From Streptococcus suis S735 (GTDB taxonomy: Bacteria; Bacillota; Bacilli; Lactobacillales; Streptococcaceae), in the NCBI RefSeq assembly GCF_000294495.1, contig NC_018526.1, positions 186,001-250,000 of the forward strand: DNA of 64,000 bases. The letters are read 5' to 3'. Under the pieces are notes generated by a model that saw only the letters and a list, made by a program, of their open reading frames with translations, had not been told where the DNA came from and did no database searches. Positions 26,709 through 38,500 of the stretch are shown here, one piece after another. The translations under genes and the position numbers were made by a program. Every line of letters starts with the position of its first letter. Position 1 is the stretch's first letter.

Positions 26709-27869
26709 ATGAAACGTAAGAGAACAAATAAACCACAACATATGCGTCGCAAGAGAAAAACACCTATCATGAAAAACAATAAGAAGATGTTATACACATC
26801 TTCATTGGCTCTTTCCCTCTTTAGTACAGGGATGATTTCGACAAATGTTTTAGCCATCGAATGGGCTCCACGTACTGTTTCTGAAATTAGCCCAGAAATT
26901 GTACAAGAAGAAGGAAGGATGACCTATACTGTTCAGTATGGAGATACCTTATCTGCCATCGCCTCAGCTATGAATATTGATATGGACTTGCTGGCGAAAA
27001 TAAATCAAATTGCAGATGTCAACTTGATTTTCCCTGATACGGTACTGACGACGACTGTTGACCAAAACAATCAAGTGACTCAGGTTGAGATTGAAGCTCC
27101 TGTTCAGGGAAACACAAATGAGACCGTTCAGGCAACTGTTGACCTAACAACCAATCAAGTAACGGTTGAGGATACGGTTGTTCCCTTGGATCAAATTTCA
27201 TCAGTTACCGACTCAGCGCCCGTAGAGGAAGTTGTAGAACAGCCTGTAGCAGAAGCACCTGTAGAGGAAGTTGTAGAACAACCTGTAGTAGAAGCGCCCG
27301 TAGAGGAAGTTGTAGAACAGCCTGTAGTAGAAGCACCTGTAGAGGAAGTTGCAGAACAACCTGTGGTTGAGGCACCTGTAGAGGAAGTGGTGGAGCAACC
27401 TGTGGTTGAGGCACCTGTAGAGGAAGTTGCAGAACAACCTGTAGTAGAAGCACCTGTAGAACAGCCTGTAGTTGAAACTCCACAAGTGACAGCCCTATCA
27501 ACTACTACAACAAGTACAAGTGCTTATGATGTCGGTTTGCAACCTCAGGTAGCAGCCTTCCGCGCAGAAGTAGCTAATGCCTTCGGTATTACTTCTTTCT
27601 CAGGTTACCGTCCTGGTGATTCTGGCGACCATGGTAAGGGATTGGCAATTGACTTTATGGTGCCTGAGAGCTCAGCTCTAGGAGATCAAGTGGCAGCTTA
27701 TGCAGTTGCAAACTTAGCTTCTAAAAATATCAACTACATCATTTGGAAACAGCGCTTCTATGCGCCGTATGACAGTATCTATGGTCCAGCCTATACATGG
27801 AATCTGATGCCAGACCGTGGTAGCATTACAGAAAACCACTACGATCATGTGCATGTATCTTTTAATTAG
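26709..27869 (+). CDS. Secreted LysM protein with VEQP repeats and C-terminal peptidoglycan-hydrolase-like domain
   Basis: 386 residues. A basic N terminus leads to a signal peptide (about 21-50, ending TNVLA), then a LysM module (about 71-116, YTVQYGDTLSAIASAMN) that binds peptidoglycan. About seven copies of a 12-residue unit based on EAPVEEVVEQPV follow (about 172-256), a probable wall-spanning spacer. The C-terminal 120 residues (FSGYRPGDSGDHGKGLAIDF, NHYDHVHVSFN) resemble D,D-peptidase-like/ARB_07466-type domains with His and Asp metal ligands. It likely trims or binds the cell wall. SD aaggaataag precedes the ATG. Confidence 0.85.
   Translation: MKRKRTNKPQHMRRKRKTPIMKNNKKMLYTSSLALSLFSTGMISTNVLAIEWAPRTVSEISPEIVQEEGRMTYTVQYGDTLSAIASAMNIDMDLLAKINQIADVNLIFPDTVLTTTVDQNNQVTQVEIEAPVQGNTNETVQATVDLTTNQVTVEDTVVPLDQISSVTDSAPVEEVVEQPVAEAPVEEVVEQPVVEAPVEEVVEQPVVEAPVEEVAEQPVVEAPVEEVVEQPVVEAPVEEVAEQPVVEAPVEQPVVETPQVTALSTTTTSTSAYDVGLQPQVAAFRAEVANAFGITSFSGYRPGDSGDHGKGLAIDFMVPESSALGDQVAAYAVANLASKNINYIIWKQRFYAPYDSIYGPAYTWNLMPDRGSITENHYDHVHVSFN
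27220..27474 (+). repeat. In-gene tandem repeats encoding the VEQP spacer
   Basis: Near-identical 36-bp units (gtagaggaagttgtagaac followed by ctgtagtagaagc and variants) are tandem within the LysM gene. Unit length is a multiple of three, so copy-number change would alter spacer length without breaking the frame. Confidence 0.85.
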
Positions 27870-27874
27870 ACTTA

Positions 27875-27915
27875 CAAAAATAACCGTTTCAGCCTTATCT
27901 GAAACGGTTATTGCT
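27875..27915 (+). terminator. Terminator after the LysM gene
   Basis: AATAACCGTTTCAG and CTGAAACGGTTATT form a 14-bp stem with a short loop, followed by a T-containing tract. Confidence 0.85.
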
Positions 27916-27928
27916 TTATATGTAGTAA

Positions 27929-28092
27929 TATAGTCGAATGAATTAACTTTCAGACAAGGAACTGAGGTGCAGGTAGCTAGAACAGCCTAGAGGCTGTTCT
28001 AGGTTGGAAATAAGACTTGCGAAACAAGTCACTTTCGTAGAGTACGGCAATCCGAAAGTGACGATGTATCAAAGTTAATTCAAATGACTATA
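27929..28092. repeat. MITE-like element C (164 bp, TATAGTC ends)
   Basis: Left TATAGTCGAATGAATTAACT and right end (reverse complement TATAGTCATTTGAATTAACT) form a long inverted repeat with three mismatches over 22 bp. An internal AACAGCC-tagaG-GCTGTT hairpin is followed by GGTTGGAAATA, also present in element D. The ends match the IS630 element's TATAGTC-AA-TGAA terminus. Confidence 0.75.
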
Positions 28093-28096
28093 AAAA

Positions 28097-28134
28097 AAGA
28101 AACAACTATCTCCCCCCAGATAGCTGTTTCGTGC
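28097..28134 (-). terminator. Hairpin downstream of the tre operon
   Basis: GAAACAaCTATCT and AGATAGcTGTTTC pair around a C-rich loop, with an A run on the left that reads as a T run on the minus strand. It is therefore a good terminator for treP-treC. A second hairpin (CCTTCACA / TGTGAAGG) lies at about 28183-28219. Confidence 0.6.
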
Positions 28135-28282
28135 GCGAATTACAGTCTAAAATATATTCCTAAAAGAAACCTTAAACCAAGAACTTGCCTTCACAAGTAA
28201 CCCACTGAGCTGTGAAGGCGGGTTCTAATTTTAGGAAAATTAAAATTGACATGTAGAGTGTTATTTTCGGATGTTTTATCGT

Positions 28283-29908
28283 TTATTTAACTTGAATCGC
28301 CAATGCTTGGTAAGGTTTGAGAATGATTTTTTTGCCTAGTTTGTTGTCAGGATAGTTGCTGATGAGGACTTGGCCGTGGGCATAGTCGTCTGCCAGGTCT
28401 AATTCGACCTCTTCTGCAAAGAAATTGTTGAGGACCAACAGTTTTTCGTCATTTAGCAAGCGTTCAAAGGCGTAGACTTTCTGGCTATCCTTGTAGGCTG
28501 CCTTGTAGTCCCCTTCTGAAATCAGAGGGAGTTCTTTCCGCAGGCGGATGAGTTCTTGGTAGAAGGTAAAGATTGGGCCTGTTTTTTCCTGTTCAACGTT
28601 AATCGTTTGGTAGGATTTGCCAGCTTTCAACCAAGGAGTGCCTGTTGAGAAGCCTGCATTGTCAGAAGCGTCCCATTGCATCGGGGTGCGGGAATTGTCA
28701 CGGGACTTGGCCTGGATAATCTTGAAGGCCTGCTTAGGCGTGTGACCTTGGTCCAAGAGCATCTGGTAGGCATTGATAGACTCCACGTCCACGTAGTCGT
28801 CCATGCTATCGTAGTCAGGGTCGATCATACCGATCTCCTCACCCATGTAGATGTAAGGTGTGCCGCGTGATAGGTGGATAGAGGCTGCCAACATGGTTGC
28901 TCCTTCCTTGCGGAAATTCTCCACATCAATAAAGCGGTTTAGGGCACGAGGTTGGTCGTGGTTGTTGTAGAAAAGGGCGTTCCAGCCATTTCCGACGGAC
29001 ATTTCTTCACCCCAAGTGTGGAAGAGGTGTTTGAGTTCTTCAAAGTCAAAGTCCATGATGGTCCATTTTTGCCCGTCCTTGTAATCCACTTTCAAGTGGT
29101 GGAAGTTGAAGGCCATGGACAATTCTTTCCGTTCAGGAGCTGTGTAGAGGATACAGTTTTCAATGGTGGTGGCAGACATTTCCCCAACGGTCATGAAGCC
29201 CTTTTCACTACCAAAAGTAGCATTGTTCATCATCTTGAGGTAATCGTGGGTAATCGGGCGGTCGGTGTAAGCTGGCTTGCCGTCATTAATTGGGCAATCT
29301 TCTAGGACTTCGTCCTTACCAATCAGGTTAATAACGTCGAAGCGGAAGCCTTTGACACCCTTGTCTTTCCAGAAGTTGACCACCTTGAAGAGTTCTTCAC
29401 GGATATGAGGATTTCGCCAGTTGAGGTCGGCTTGGGTCACGTCAAAGAGGTGGAGGTAGTATTTCCCAGTATCTCCAAAAGGAGCCCAGGCATTGCCACC
29501 AAACTTGGACACCCAGTCAGTTGGCTGGTCACGCAGGATAAAGAAATCTTGGTAATATTTGTCGCCGGCAAGGGCTTTTTGGAACCATTCGTGGTCGGTT
29601 GAGCAGTGATTGAGGACCATGTCTAGCATGAATTCGATGCCTAGTTCTTTGCCGACAGTCACCATTTCTTCAAAGTCAGCCATGGTGCCAAAATCAGGAT
29701 TGACAGCTGTATAATCAGAAATATCATAGCCGTTGTCCCGCTGAGGACTTGGGTAGAAGGGATTGAGCCAAATCATATCAATACCTAGCTCTTTTAAATA
29801 TGGGAGTTTTTCAATAATTCCTCGTAAATCCCCTACACCATTTCCAGTTGTATCCTTGTAAGATTTTGGGTAGATTTGATAAACAACCTTTCGTTTGTCT
29901 ATTGTCAT
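28283..29908 (-). CDS. treC: Alpha,alpha-phosphotrehalase (trehalose-6-phosphate hydrolase, GH13)
   Basis: 541 residues, full length for the family. GH13 motifs are LDMVLNHCS, GFRFDVINLIGK with the nucleophile Asp, MTVGEMSAT with the acid Glu, and FYNNHDQPRAL. It hydrolyses trehalose-6-phosphate, produced by the EII permease TreP, to glucose and glucose-6-phosphate in the cytoplasm. It lies downstream of treP on the same strand, about 80 bp apart. The insertion in treP may also reduce its transcription. Confidence 0.95.
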   Translation of the reverse strand: MTIDKRKVVYQIYPKSYKDTTGNGVGDLRGIIEKLPYLKELGIDMIWLNPFYPSPQRDNGYDISDYTAVNPDFGTMADFEEMVTVGKELGIEFMLDMVLNHCSTDHEWFQKALAGDKYYQDFFILRDQPTDWVSKFGGNAWAPFGDTGKYYLHLFDVTQADLNWRNPHIREELFKVVNFWKDKGVKGFRFDVINLIGKDEVLEDCPINDGKPAYTDRPITHDYLKMMNNATFGSEKGFMTVGEMSATTIENCILYTAPERKELSMAFNFHHLKVDYKDGQKWTIMDFDFEELKHLFHTWGEEMSVGNGWNALFYNNHDQPRALNRFIDVENFRKEGATMLAASIHLSRGTPYIYMGEEIGMIDPDYDSMDDYVDVESINAYQMLLDQGHTPKQAFKIIQAKSRDNSRTPMQWDASDNAGFSTGTPWLKAGKSYQTINVEQEKTGPIFTFYQELIRLRKELPLISEGDYKAAYKDSQKVYAFERLLNDEKLLVLNNFFAEEVELDLADDYAHGQVLISNYPDNKLGKKIILKPYQALAIQVK

Positions 29909-30196
29909 TTTGCTCTCTCTTTCTTGATTTTTCCTTCTTGCATAAGCAATGATAGGAGGTGCAAGTTACCTTGCGCCCTCCTAGAACATTAATTCTTTGT
30001 AACTGTCAGAATAGCTTCGCCTTGTGAGATGGCACGAGGAAGATTTCCGATAACTTGAGTGTCAAAGTCAGTTTGGTTGGTCACGATAACTGGTGTTTCA
30101 GCGATGAGACCAGCAGCCTTGATGACATCGATGTCAAAGCTAATCAATTTATAGTTAAATGAAACAAAAACAGTACATTTATGATATAATGTATTT

Positions 30197-30547
30197 ATGG
30201 CATATTCATTAGATTTTCGTAAAAAAGTTCTCGCATGCTGTGAGAAAACCGGCAGTATTACTGAAGCATCAGCTATTTTCCAAGTTTCACGTAACACTAT
30301 CTATCAATGGCTAAAATTAAAAGAGAAAACCGGCGAGCTTCATCACCAAGTTAAAGGAACCAAGCCAAGAAAAGTGGATAGAGATAAATTAAAGAATTAT
30401 CTTGAAACTCATCCAGATGCTTATTTGACTGAAATAGCTTCTGAATTTGACTGTCATCCAACAGCTATTCATTACGCCCTCAAAGCTATGGGATATACTC
30501 GAAAAAAAAGAGCTGTACCTACTATGAACAAGACCCTGAAAAAGTAG
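30197..30547 (+). CDS. IS630 transposase, N-terminal frame (DNA-binding part)
   Basis: 116 residues with a helix-turn-helix: MAYSLDFRKKVLACCEKTGSI, ASAIFQVSRNTIYQWLKLKEKTG, and a second HTH KNYLETHPDAYLTEIASEFDC. It ends shortly after a run of eight A residues (30499-30506). A -1 shift there would continue as KKKSCTYYEQDPEKVELFL into the catalytic frame, giving a full-length transposase. Confidence 0.88.
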   Translation: MAYSLDFRKKVLACCEKTGSITEASAIFQVSRNTIYQWLKLKEKTGELHHQVKGTKPRKVDRDKLKNYLETHPDAYLTEIASEFDCHPTAIHYALKAMGYTRKKRAVPTMNKTLKK

Positions 30548-30564
30548 AACTGTTCCTTAAAGAA

Positions 30565-32893
<2,329 letters not shown>

Positions 32894-32959
32894 CTAGACG
32901 GCTTATGGAATCCGTCACCCTATATTTTTTAGACATCTCTCGAAGCATGTCCTTTTTTG

Positions 32960-33030
32960 AAATTTGTACGGACAAATTTCTTTTGTGTTATCATTGTATC
33001 CGATTTCAAAAAATAATGCAAGCGTTTTTG
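32960..33030 (-). promoter_or_regulatory. treP promoter, TreR-like operator and cre
   Basis: Minus-strand -35 TTGCAT and -10 TACAAT have 17-bp spacing (about 32990-33020). ATGCAAGCGTTTTTG (33016-33030) overlaps the -35 and matches a CcpA cre. AAATTTGTACGGACAAATTT (32960-32979) is an inverted repeat just downstream of the start of transcription, the likely TreR operator. Confidence 0.65.
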
Positions 33031-33111
33031 CTTAGTTTTTTTTAATTTTGAAATGAATTTTGTTATAATGTTGATAGTTGTATGTTATTTGACAGATGAA
33101 TTTGCGAGGAA

Positions 33112-33828
33112 ATGATGAAAAAATACCAAGAAATTTATAATGACTTAAAAGAAAAAATACGGACAAATGTTTATCCGGCAGAAAGCTCCCTACCGACAGA
33201 ACAGCAGCTTCAGGAAATCTATGGTGTTAGTCGTGATACGGTTCGTAAGGCGTTGGCGATTTTGACTGAGGGAGGTTTGATTCAAAAAGTGCAAGGGCGT
33301 GGTTCAATGGTCCTTAAGCAAGAAATTCTCAATTTCCCAGTTTCAGGTTTAACTTCCTATCAGGAATTGACAAATGTTCTCCAGCTTTCTACCAAGACAG
33401 ATGTTGTCAGCTTAGATATGATTACCGTTAATAGTAGCCTTTCGCACTTGACAGGCTTTGAGCCGTATAGCAAGGTGTGGAAAGTTGTCCGTACACGTTC
33501 GATTGACGGTAAGGTCTCCGTTGTGGATACAGATTATCTTGCTGTCGATGTCGTGCCAGAGTTGACAACTGCTATTGCTGAAAAATCCATCTACGAATAC
33601 CTAGAAAATAAGTTAGGCCTTGATATTGCTTATGCACAAAAAGAGATTACGGTAGAGCCGACCAATCGAGAAGAGCGTGAGCTAATGCAATCGAAGGATG
33701 ATTATTTGGTCTTGATTAAATCTCGTGTCTATCTCGGTGATACCCAACAATTCCAATATACAGAAAGCAAGCATAAAATTGATAAATTCCGCTTTGTAGA
33801 TTTTGCTCGTAGAAAGCATTCTTTATAG
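33112..33828 (+). CDS. treR: Trehalose operon repressor, GntR family
   Basis: A 238-residue GntR/HutC-type regulator. The winged HTH is YPAESSLPTEQQLQEIYGVSRDTVRKALAILTEGGLI (residues about 20-56) and the C-terminal UTRA effector domain ends FQYTESKHKIDKFRF. It binds trehalose-6-phosphate and represses treP-treC. It is divergent from treP. GAGG lies 3-6 bp before tandem ATGs (33112 and 33115), so the exact start is uncertain by one codon. Confidence 0.94.
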   Translation: MMKKYQEIYNDLKEKIRTNVYPAESSLPTEQQLQEIYGVSRDTVRKALAILTEGGLIQKVQGRGSMVLKQEILNFPVSGLTSYQELTNVLQLSTKTDVVSLDMITVNSSLSHLTGFEPYSKVWKVVRTRSIDGKVSVVDTDYLAVDVVPELTTAIAEKSIYEYLENKLGLDIAYAQKEITVEPTNREERELMQSKDDYLVLIKSRVYLGDTQQFQYTESKHKIDKFRFVDFARRKHSL

Positions 33829-33885
33829 GAGAGATTAGCCAAATCAAGTTTTTTACGCTATAATAGATAGAAGAAGAGGTAAGAT

Positions 33886-34197
33886 ATGGCAAACTTAAAT
33901 CGATATAAATTTACATTTGGCGAGAAGCAATTAACTTTGACAACTGAGCATGATAATTTATTCATGGAAGAGATTGAGCGTATTGCACAGGAAAAATACC
34001 AAGCCATCAAAGAAAAGATGCCGACGGCGGACCCTGAAACCCTCGCGCTTTTGTTGGCAATCAATGCTCTATCCGTTCAACTAACGCGCGAGATGGCATT
34101 TGAACAAAAGGAACAAGAACTTGCAAGCGTCAAAGAAAAGGTTTTGAAAAAGAATGTGACCTTGATTGACTTAGATGAGCTTGAGGACAAGGTATGA
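33886..34197 (+). CDS. zapA: Cell division protein ZapA-like
   Basis: 103 residues. An N-terminal ZapA-type beta-hairpin (NRYKFTFGEKQLTLTTEHDNLFMEEIERIAQEKY) is followed by a long charged helix likely to form a coiled coil. ZapA tetramers bundle FtsZ filaments. The order zapA-cvpA-mutS2 is a conserved Firmicute neighbourhood and supports the call. It overlaps cvpA by 4 bp (ATGA). SD gaggtaag precedes the ATG. Confidence 0.85.
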   Translation: MANLNRYKFTFGEKQLTLTTEHDNLFMEEIERIAQEKYQAIKEKMPTADPETLALLLAINALSVQLTREMAFEQKEQELASVKEKVLKKNVTLIDLDELEDKV

Positions 34198-34742
34198 TTT
34201 CATTAGCAATTATTCTCATTTTGGCATGGAGTTTCTACATTGGCTACAGTCGTGGTCTAGTTCTACAGGCCTTCTATAGCATGGGAAGTATTATTGCCCT
34301 GGTGGTTGCGACGGCTACTTATAAAAAATTGGCATCCTTCCTTTATCTCTGGGTGCCATTTGCCAATGCTACTCAGGGGAGCTCCAACTACTATTTTGAT
34401 GAGAAATATCTCTTTGACCTAGATATGGTATTTTATGCGGGATTGGCCTTTCTTTTGATATACGTCTTGGTTTACGCTATTGTGCGTTTCATAGGAATAT
34501 TTGTCCATCTATTAGAGGCTTTTAATCCTGATACAAAAACGACCAATCTCATAAGCGGCGCCTTGGCTGTCTTGGTGACTTTTATTTCTCTTCAGATTGT
34601 CATGGTCTTGCTATCAACTATTCCGTTAGCGATGATTCAAGATAAATTGCACAGTAGTTTTCTTGCCAACATCATGATTCAGTACACACCATTCACTAGT
34701 AGCTTTTTAAAATCTCTCTGGTTGAGTAATATAGCAGGGTAA
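34194..34742 (+). CDS. CvpA-family membrane protein
   Basis: 182 residues with four predicted membrane segments, starting MISLAIILILAWSFYIGYSRGLVLQ, the CvpA signature, and ending with FTSSFLKSLWL. The family is named after E. coli colicin V production protein; its molecular role is unclear, with links to envelope integrity. It is translationally coupled to zapA. Confidence 0.88.
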   Translation: MISLAIILILAWSFYIGYSRGLVLQAFYSMGSIIALVVATATYKKLASFLYLWVPFANATQGSSNYYFDEKYLFDLDMVFYAGLAFLLIYVLVYAIVRFIGIFVHLLEAFNPDTKTTNLISGALAVLVTFISLQIVMVLLSTIPLAMIQDKLHSSFLANIMIQYTPFTSSFLKSLWLSNIAG

Positions 34743-34774
34743 GGTAGGCCTTATCCTTTTTATCGTCATTTATA

Positions 34775-34820
34775 ATACTCTTCGAAAATCAAAACCAGAC
34801 GTTGTTGATTTGATGAGTGG
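34775..34820 (-). repeat. BOX-like repeat, truncated (copy 3)
   Basis: ATACTCTTCGAAAATCAAAA followed by CAGACGTTGTTGATTTGATG matches the first 45 bp of copy 1; the other end is missing. Confidence 0.7.
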
Positions 34821-34892
34821 GAAAGACTATATTTTTATCTTTTATTGTTTTGATAATGAGATAAAGCTAAGGAAAAGACTAAGTAGGAATAT

Positions 34893-37226
34893 ATGAATAA
34901 TAAAATTATTGAAACCCTTGAATTTCACAAGGTAAGACAAAAAATTGAGCCCTATCTCTTGACGGAACAGGGCTTTGAAGAATTACGACAGTTGGAGCCC
35001 ATGGTGGAAGTCCATCGTATCCAACAGGCCTTCGACGAGTTGACAGACATAGCGCAGATTTTTGTGGAAAATCCCTATTTCAGTCTGGCTGCTACTAGTG
35101 ACATCGGTCCAGCCATGCGTCGTTTGGAATTGGATACAGACCTCAATATCGCTGAATTATTAGCTGTTAAAAAGGTCTTGGAAGTTTCTAAATCTCTCTT
35201 GGATTTTTATGGAAATCTGGAAAATGTCAGTCTTAGCCAGTTGGATAAACTCTTTGAGAAGATTGAGCTTTTTCCACATTTACAGGGCTCCCTCCAGTCC
35301 ATCAATGATGCTGGTTTTGTAGAGGATTTTGCCTCAGAAAAGCTGGCTCGTATTCGAAGAAAAATCCGTGAAGCTGAAGATCAAGTTCGTCAGGTCATGC
35401 AGGATATTTTGAAGACCAAGGGCGACATGCTGTCCGATAGCATTTTGGCAAGCCGTAATGGACGCAATGTCCTTCCTGTTAAAAATACCTATCGCAATAA
35501 GATTGCAGGGGTTGTCCATGACATTTCAGCTTCGGGTTCGACCGTTTATATTGAGCCGCGGGCAGTGGTGACCTTGAACGAAGAAATCAGTCACCTACGT
35601 GCAGAAGAACGCCATGAGCTCAACCGTATCTTGCAGGAATTGTCGGATATGCTCCGTCCGCATGGTGGCGTGATTCGTAACAATGCCTGGCTTATCGGAC
35701 ATATTGATTTCGTCCGTGCTAAGCATCTCTTTGCGCGTGATCATCAAGCAGTTGTACCCAAACTATCTGAGAAGCAGGATATTGCCCTTCTCAACGTTCG
35801 GCATCCGCTCATTGCTAAGCCTGTACCAAATGACCTTTATTTCGGTAGTCAGTTGACGGCTATCGTGATAACAGGTCCCAACACAGGTGGTAAGACCATC
35901 ATGCTTAAGACCTTGGGATTGACCCATCTGATGGCCCAGTCTGGTTTGCCTATCTTGGCTGATAAGGGCAGTCGGGTAGCTATCTTCAAAGAAATTTTTG
36001 CGGATATTGGGGATGAACAGTCGATTGAGCAGAGTTTATCAACCTTCTCCAGTCACATGACCCACACGGTGGAAATTTTAAGAGCAGCTGATCAAGATTC
36101 TCTCATTCTCTTTGACGAGTTGGGAGCTGGGACAGATCCGCAGGAGGGTGCGTCTTTGGCTATGGCTATTTTGGATGACCTTCGTCTGCGGGGGATCAAG
36201 ACCATGGCGACCACCCACTACCCTGAGCTTAAGGCCTACGGGATAGAAACCTCTGGTATTGAAAATGCCAGCATGGAGTTTGATAGCAATAGCCTGCGTC
36301 CGACCTATAAGTTTATGCAGGGTGTTCCTGGTCGCTCCAATGCCTTTGAAATTGCCCGCCGTCTTGGTCTATCTGATATTATTATCCAGTCAGCCCAATC
36401 TTGGACGGATACAGATAGCGATGTGAACCGCATTATCGAGAAATTGGAAAGTCAGACGGTTGAAAGTCGTCAACGTCTGGATAAGATTCGTGATGTGGAG
36501 CAAGAAAATTACAAGATGAACCGAGCCCTCCGCAAGCTCTATGACGAGCTCAATCGTGAGCGGGAAAATGAGCTCAACAAGGCACGCTTGGAAGCCAAGG
36601 AAATTGTAGATATGGCATTGGCAGAAAGCGAGGATATTCTCAAAAATCTCCATGCTGCAGCTAGTCTTAAGCCCCATCAGATTATCGAAGCCAAGGCAGA
36701 GCTGAAAAAGTTGGCGCCTGAAGTGGTGGATCTGTCTAAAAACAAGGTTCTGAAGAAAGCTAAAATTAAGAGGGAAGCCAAGGTGGGCGATGACATTATC
36801 GTTACAGCTTATGGACAACGCGGGACCTTGACCAATCAGCTCAAGGACGGGCGTTGGGAAGCTCAGGTTGGCTTGATTAAGATGACCTTGGCTAAAGATG
36901 AGTTTGAGTTAGTCAAGGCGGAAAAGGCAGAGCAGCCTAAGAAACGCCAGGTTCACACAGTCAAACGTGCCAATGTACGAGGACCAAAAGCCCGCTTAGA
37001 TCTCCGTGGCAAACGTTACGAAGAGGCTATGATGGAGCTGGATGAATTTATCGACCAGGCCCTTCTCAATAACCTAGCCCAAGTCGATATTGTCCACGGT
37101 ATTGGTACTGGAGTCATCCGAGAAGGGGTGACCAAGTACCTACGCCGCAACAAGCAGATCAAGGAGTTCGGCTATGCTCCACAAAATGCAGGTGGATCAG
37201 GCTGTACTATTGTGACGTTTAAATAG
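34893..37226 (+). CDS. mutS2: MutS2 (RqcU), ATPase/Smr-domain protein
   Basis: 777 residues. It has MutS-like clamp and lever helices and the ATPase Walker [19 protein letters not shown] (about residue 330), with [20 protein letters not shown] and [11 protein letters not shown] after it. A coiled-coil region follows (about 510-600), then a KOW-like segment, and the C-terminal Smr domain [20 protein letters not shown] ... [13 protein letters not shown]. It lacks the MutS mismatch-recognition domain. Roles reported in the family are suppression of recombination and splitting of collided ribosomes. Confidence 0.96.
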   Translation: MNNKIIETLEFHKVRQKIEPYLLTEQGFEELRQLEPMVEVHRIQQAFDELTDIAQIFVENPYFSLAATSDIGPAMRRLELDTDLNIAELLAVKKVLEVSKSLLDFYGNLENVSLSQLDKLFEKIELFPHLQGSLQSINDAGFVEDFASEKLARIRRKIREAEDQVRQVMQDILKTKGDMLSDSILASRNGRNVLPVKNTYRNKIAGVVHDISASGSTVYIEPRAVVTLNEEISHLRAEERHELNRILQELSDMLRPHGGVIRNNAWLIGHIDFVRAKHLFARDHQAVVPKLSEKQDIALLNVRHPLIAKPVPNDLYFGSQLTAIVITGPNTGGKTIMLKTLGLTHLMAQSGLPILADKGSRVAIFKEIFADIGDEQSIEQSLSTFSSHMTHTVEILRAADQDSLILFDELGAGTDPQEGASLAMAILDDLRLRGIKTMATTHYPELKAYGIETSGIENASMEFDSNSLRPTYKFMQGVPGRSNAFEIARRLGLSDIIIQSAQSWTDTDSDVNRIIEKLESQTVESRQRLDKIRDVEQENYKMNRALRKLYDELNRERENELNKARLEAKEIVDMALAESEDILKNLHAAASLKPHQIIEAKAELKKLAPEVVDLSKNKVLKKAKIKREAKVGDDIIVTAYGQRGTLTNQLKDGRWEAQVGLIKMTLAKDEFELVKAEKAEQPKKRQVHTVKRANVRGPKARLDLRGKRYEEAMMELDEFIDQALLNNLAQVDIVHGIGTGVIREGVTKYLRRNKQIKEFGYAPQNAGGSGCTIVTFK

Positions 37227-37249
37227 CAATCAACCGATGGGAGATTCTT

Positions 37250-37903
37250 ATGATTATCAGAAAATATCAAACCAGTGATGAAAAAGGCTGGGTTTACTGT
37301 AAGGCACTCAGCTACCTCTTCTCTCCATTCTTTGATGATAGAGAAACAGAGAAGCCCGAACTAATGACAGACGTTTATGATCATCGTGTGGAATGGGTGG
37401 CTGAAGTAGATGGACAAATTGTTGGTCTAATCGACATCGATATTTACACTGAGGAGTGCAGCCAGTCTTATATTTACGCACCAAGTAAGCGAACAGCTTA
37501 TTTTACTAACCTAGCAGTCCACCCTGATTTTCAAGGGCAGGGCATTGCCCAGGCGCTTTTTGAAAAAGCAGAGCAGGAGTTGAGAGCGCAAGGTGTAGAG
37601 AAACTAGCCATCTTTACTCGTGAGGATGATGCAGCCAACCATTTATATCAGAAATGGGGTGGTGAGGTAGTCTGTTCGGATTATCTAGTGGTCGGAGCGC
37701 CACAAGATGTTCCAACCTTCCGCTTTGGAATTGATTTAGAGCGAGGTAGATTGTCCTTTTCAGATATGGAAGGTCAGCCAGTTCCCTACTATTTGAGAGA
37801 AGGTGTTTATGTAGTCAGCGAAGAAGCTGGCTTGGATCTCTTTGACATAGAAGATGTCTATCAAGAATTAACCTATGTGGTGGATTTAACAGAAAAAAGT
37901 TGA
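37250..37903 (+). CDS. GNAT-family N-acetyltransferase
   Basis: 217 residues. The GNAT acetyl-CoA motif is FTNLAVHPDFQGQGIAQALFEKAEQEL (residues about 84-110), with VEKLAIFTREDDAANHLYQKWGG after it. A C-terminal extension of about 65 residues (FRFGIDLERGRLSFSDMEG onward) is not part of the core fold. The substrate is unknown. It sits 23 bp after mutS2 and may be co-transcribed. Confidence 0.88.
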   Translation: MIIRKYQTSDEKGWVYCKALSYLFSPFFDDRETEKPELMTDVYDHRVEWVAEVDGQIVGLIDIDIYTEECSQSYIYAPSKRTAYFTNLAVHPDFQGQGIAQALFEKAEQELRAQGVEKLAIFTREDDAANHLYQKWGGEVVCSDYLVVGAPQDVPTFRFGIDLERGRLSFSDMEGQPVPYYLREGVYVVSEEAGLDLFDIEDVYQELTYVVDLTEKS

Positions 37904-37928
37904 AACATTTTCAACTTTTTTCTTTTTG
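37890..37928 (+). terminator. Terminator after the GNAT gene
   Basis: AAAAAGTTGAA pairs with TTCAACTTTTT around a short loop; TCTTTTT follows. Confidence 0.8.
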
Positions 37929-38109
37929 TAAATGAATCTGGTACGTGATTCCCCCCTCGTCCTCCTGCGGTCTAGTTTAGCTATACCTATTTTTTACAAC
38001 TGAAATTCTTATAGGTACGTTTATCTCATGCTTCATCCCGTAGCAAAAATTCGCTTTCTGTTTTTTTTTGGTGTAGAATGATAGTAGAAAAACAGAAACG
38101 GAGAAAATT

Positions 38110-38424
38110 ATGGTTCAAGTTATTACAGATGCAAACTTTGAAGTTGAAACACAAGAAGGCGTAGTCCTTGTTGACTTTTGGGCACCATGGTGTGGTCCTT
38201 GTCGTATGCAAGCACCAATTTTGGAGCAATTGGCAGATGAAGTGGACGAAGATGAATTGCGTATTTACAAGATGGATGTTGATGAGAATCCAAACACAGC
38301 TCGTCAGTTTGGTATCATGTCTATCCCAACTCTTTTGTTCAAAAAAGATGGACAGGTTGTGAAACAAGTTGCTGGTGTCCACACGAAAGATCAAATCAAA
38401 GCTATCTTGGCAGAGATTGGTTAA
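38110..38424 (+). CDS. trxA: Thioredoxin
   Basis: 104 residues, normal for thioredoxin. The redox motif WCGPC lies in VDFWAPWCGPCRMQAPIL (about residues 25-40) and the cis-Pro loop is MSIPTLLFKKDGQVV. It reduces protein disulfides in the cytoplasm using thioredoxin reductase. It is monocistronic: a hairpin terminator (AAGCAAGT / ACTTGCTT with a T run, 38431-38467) follows. Confidence 0.96.
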   Translation: MVQVITDANFEVETQEGVVLVDFWAPWCGPCRMQAPILEQLADEVDEDELRIYKMDVDENPNTARQFGIMSIPTLLFKKDGQVVKQVAGVHTKDQIKAILAEIG

Positions 38425-38430
38425 TTGAAA

Positions 38431-38468
38431 ATGAAAGCAAGTGGTGGATCGACTACTTGCTTTTTTTA
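38431..38468 (+). terminator. Terminator after trxA
   Basis: GCAAGT and ACTTGC with flanking AA/TT pairs close a loop of about 12 bases; TTTTTTT follows. Confidence 0.75.
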
Positions 38469-38500
38469 TAATCAGACTTACTTTTGTGATTATTTTCTAA

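Noticed and set aside
27220..27474. CRISPR-like regular repeats
   Set aside because: The units are contiguous, coding, in frame and without unique spacers.
27205..27501. Long antisense frames with Leu/Gln or Tyr/Arg repeats
   Set aside because: They arise from the repetitive DNA of the LysM gene spacer read backwards.
29989..30297. Separate 102-residue minus-strand gene
   Set aside because: Its start lies inside the IS element; the rest is the severed C terminus of treP.
36390..36818. 142-residue minus-strand frame inside mutS2
   Set aside because: Antisense to the conserved coiled-coil part of mutS2; no supporting signals.
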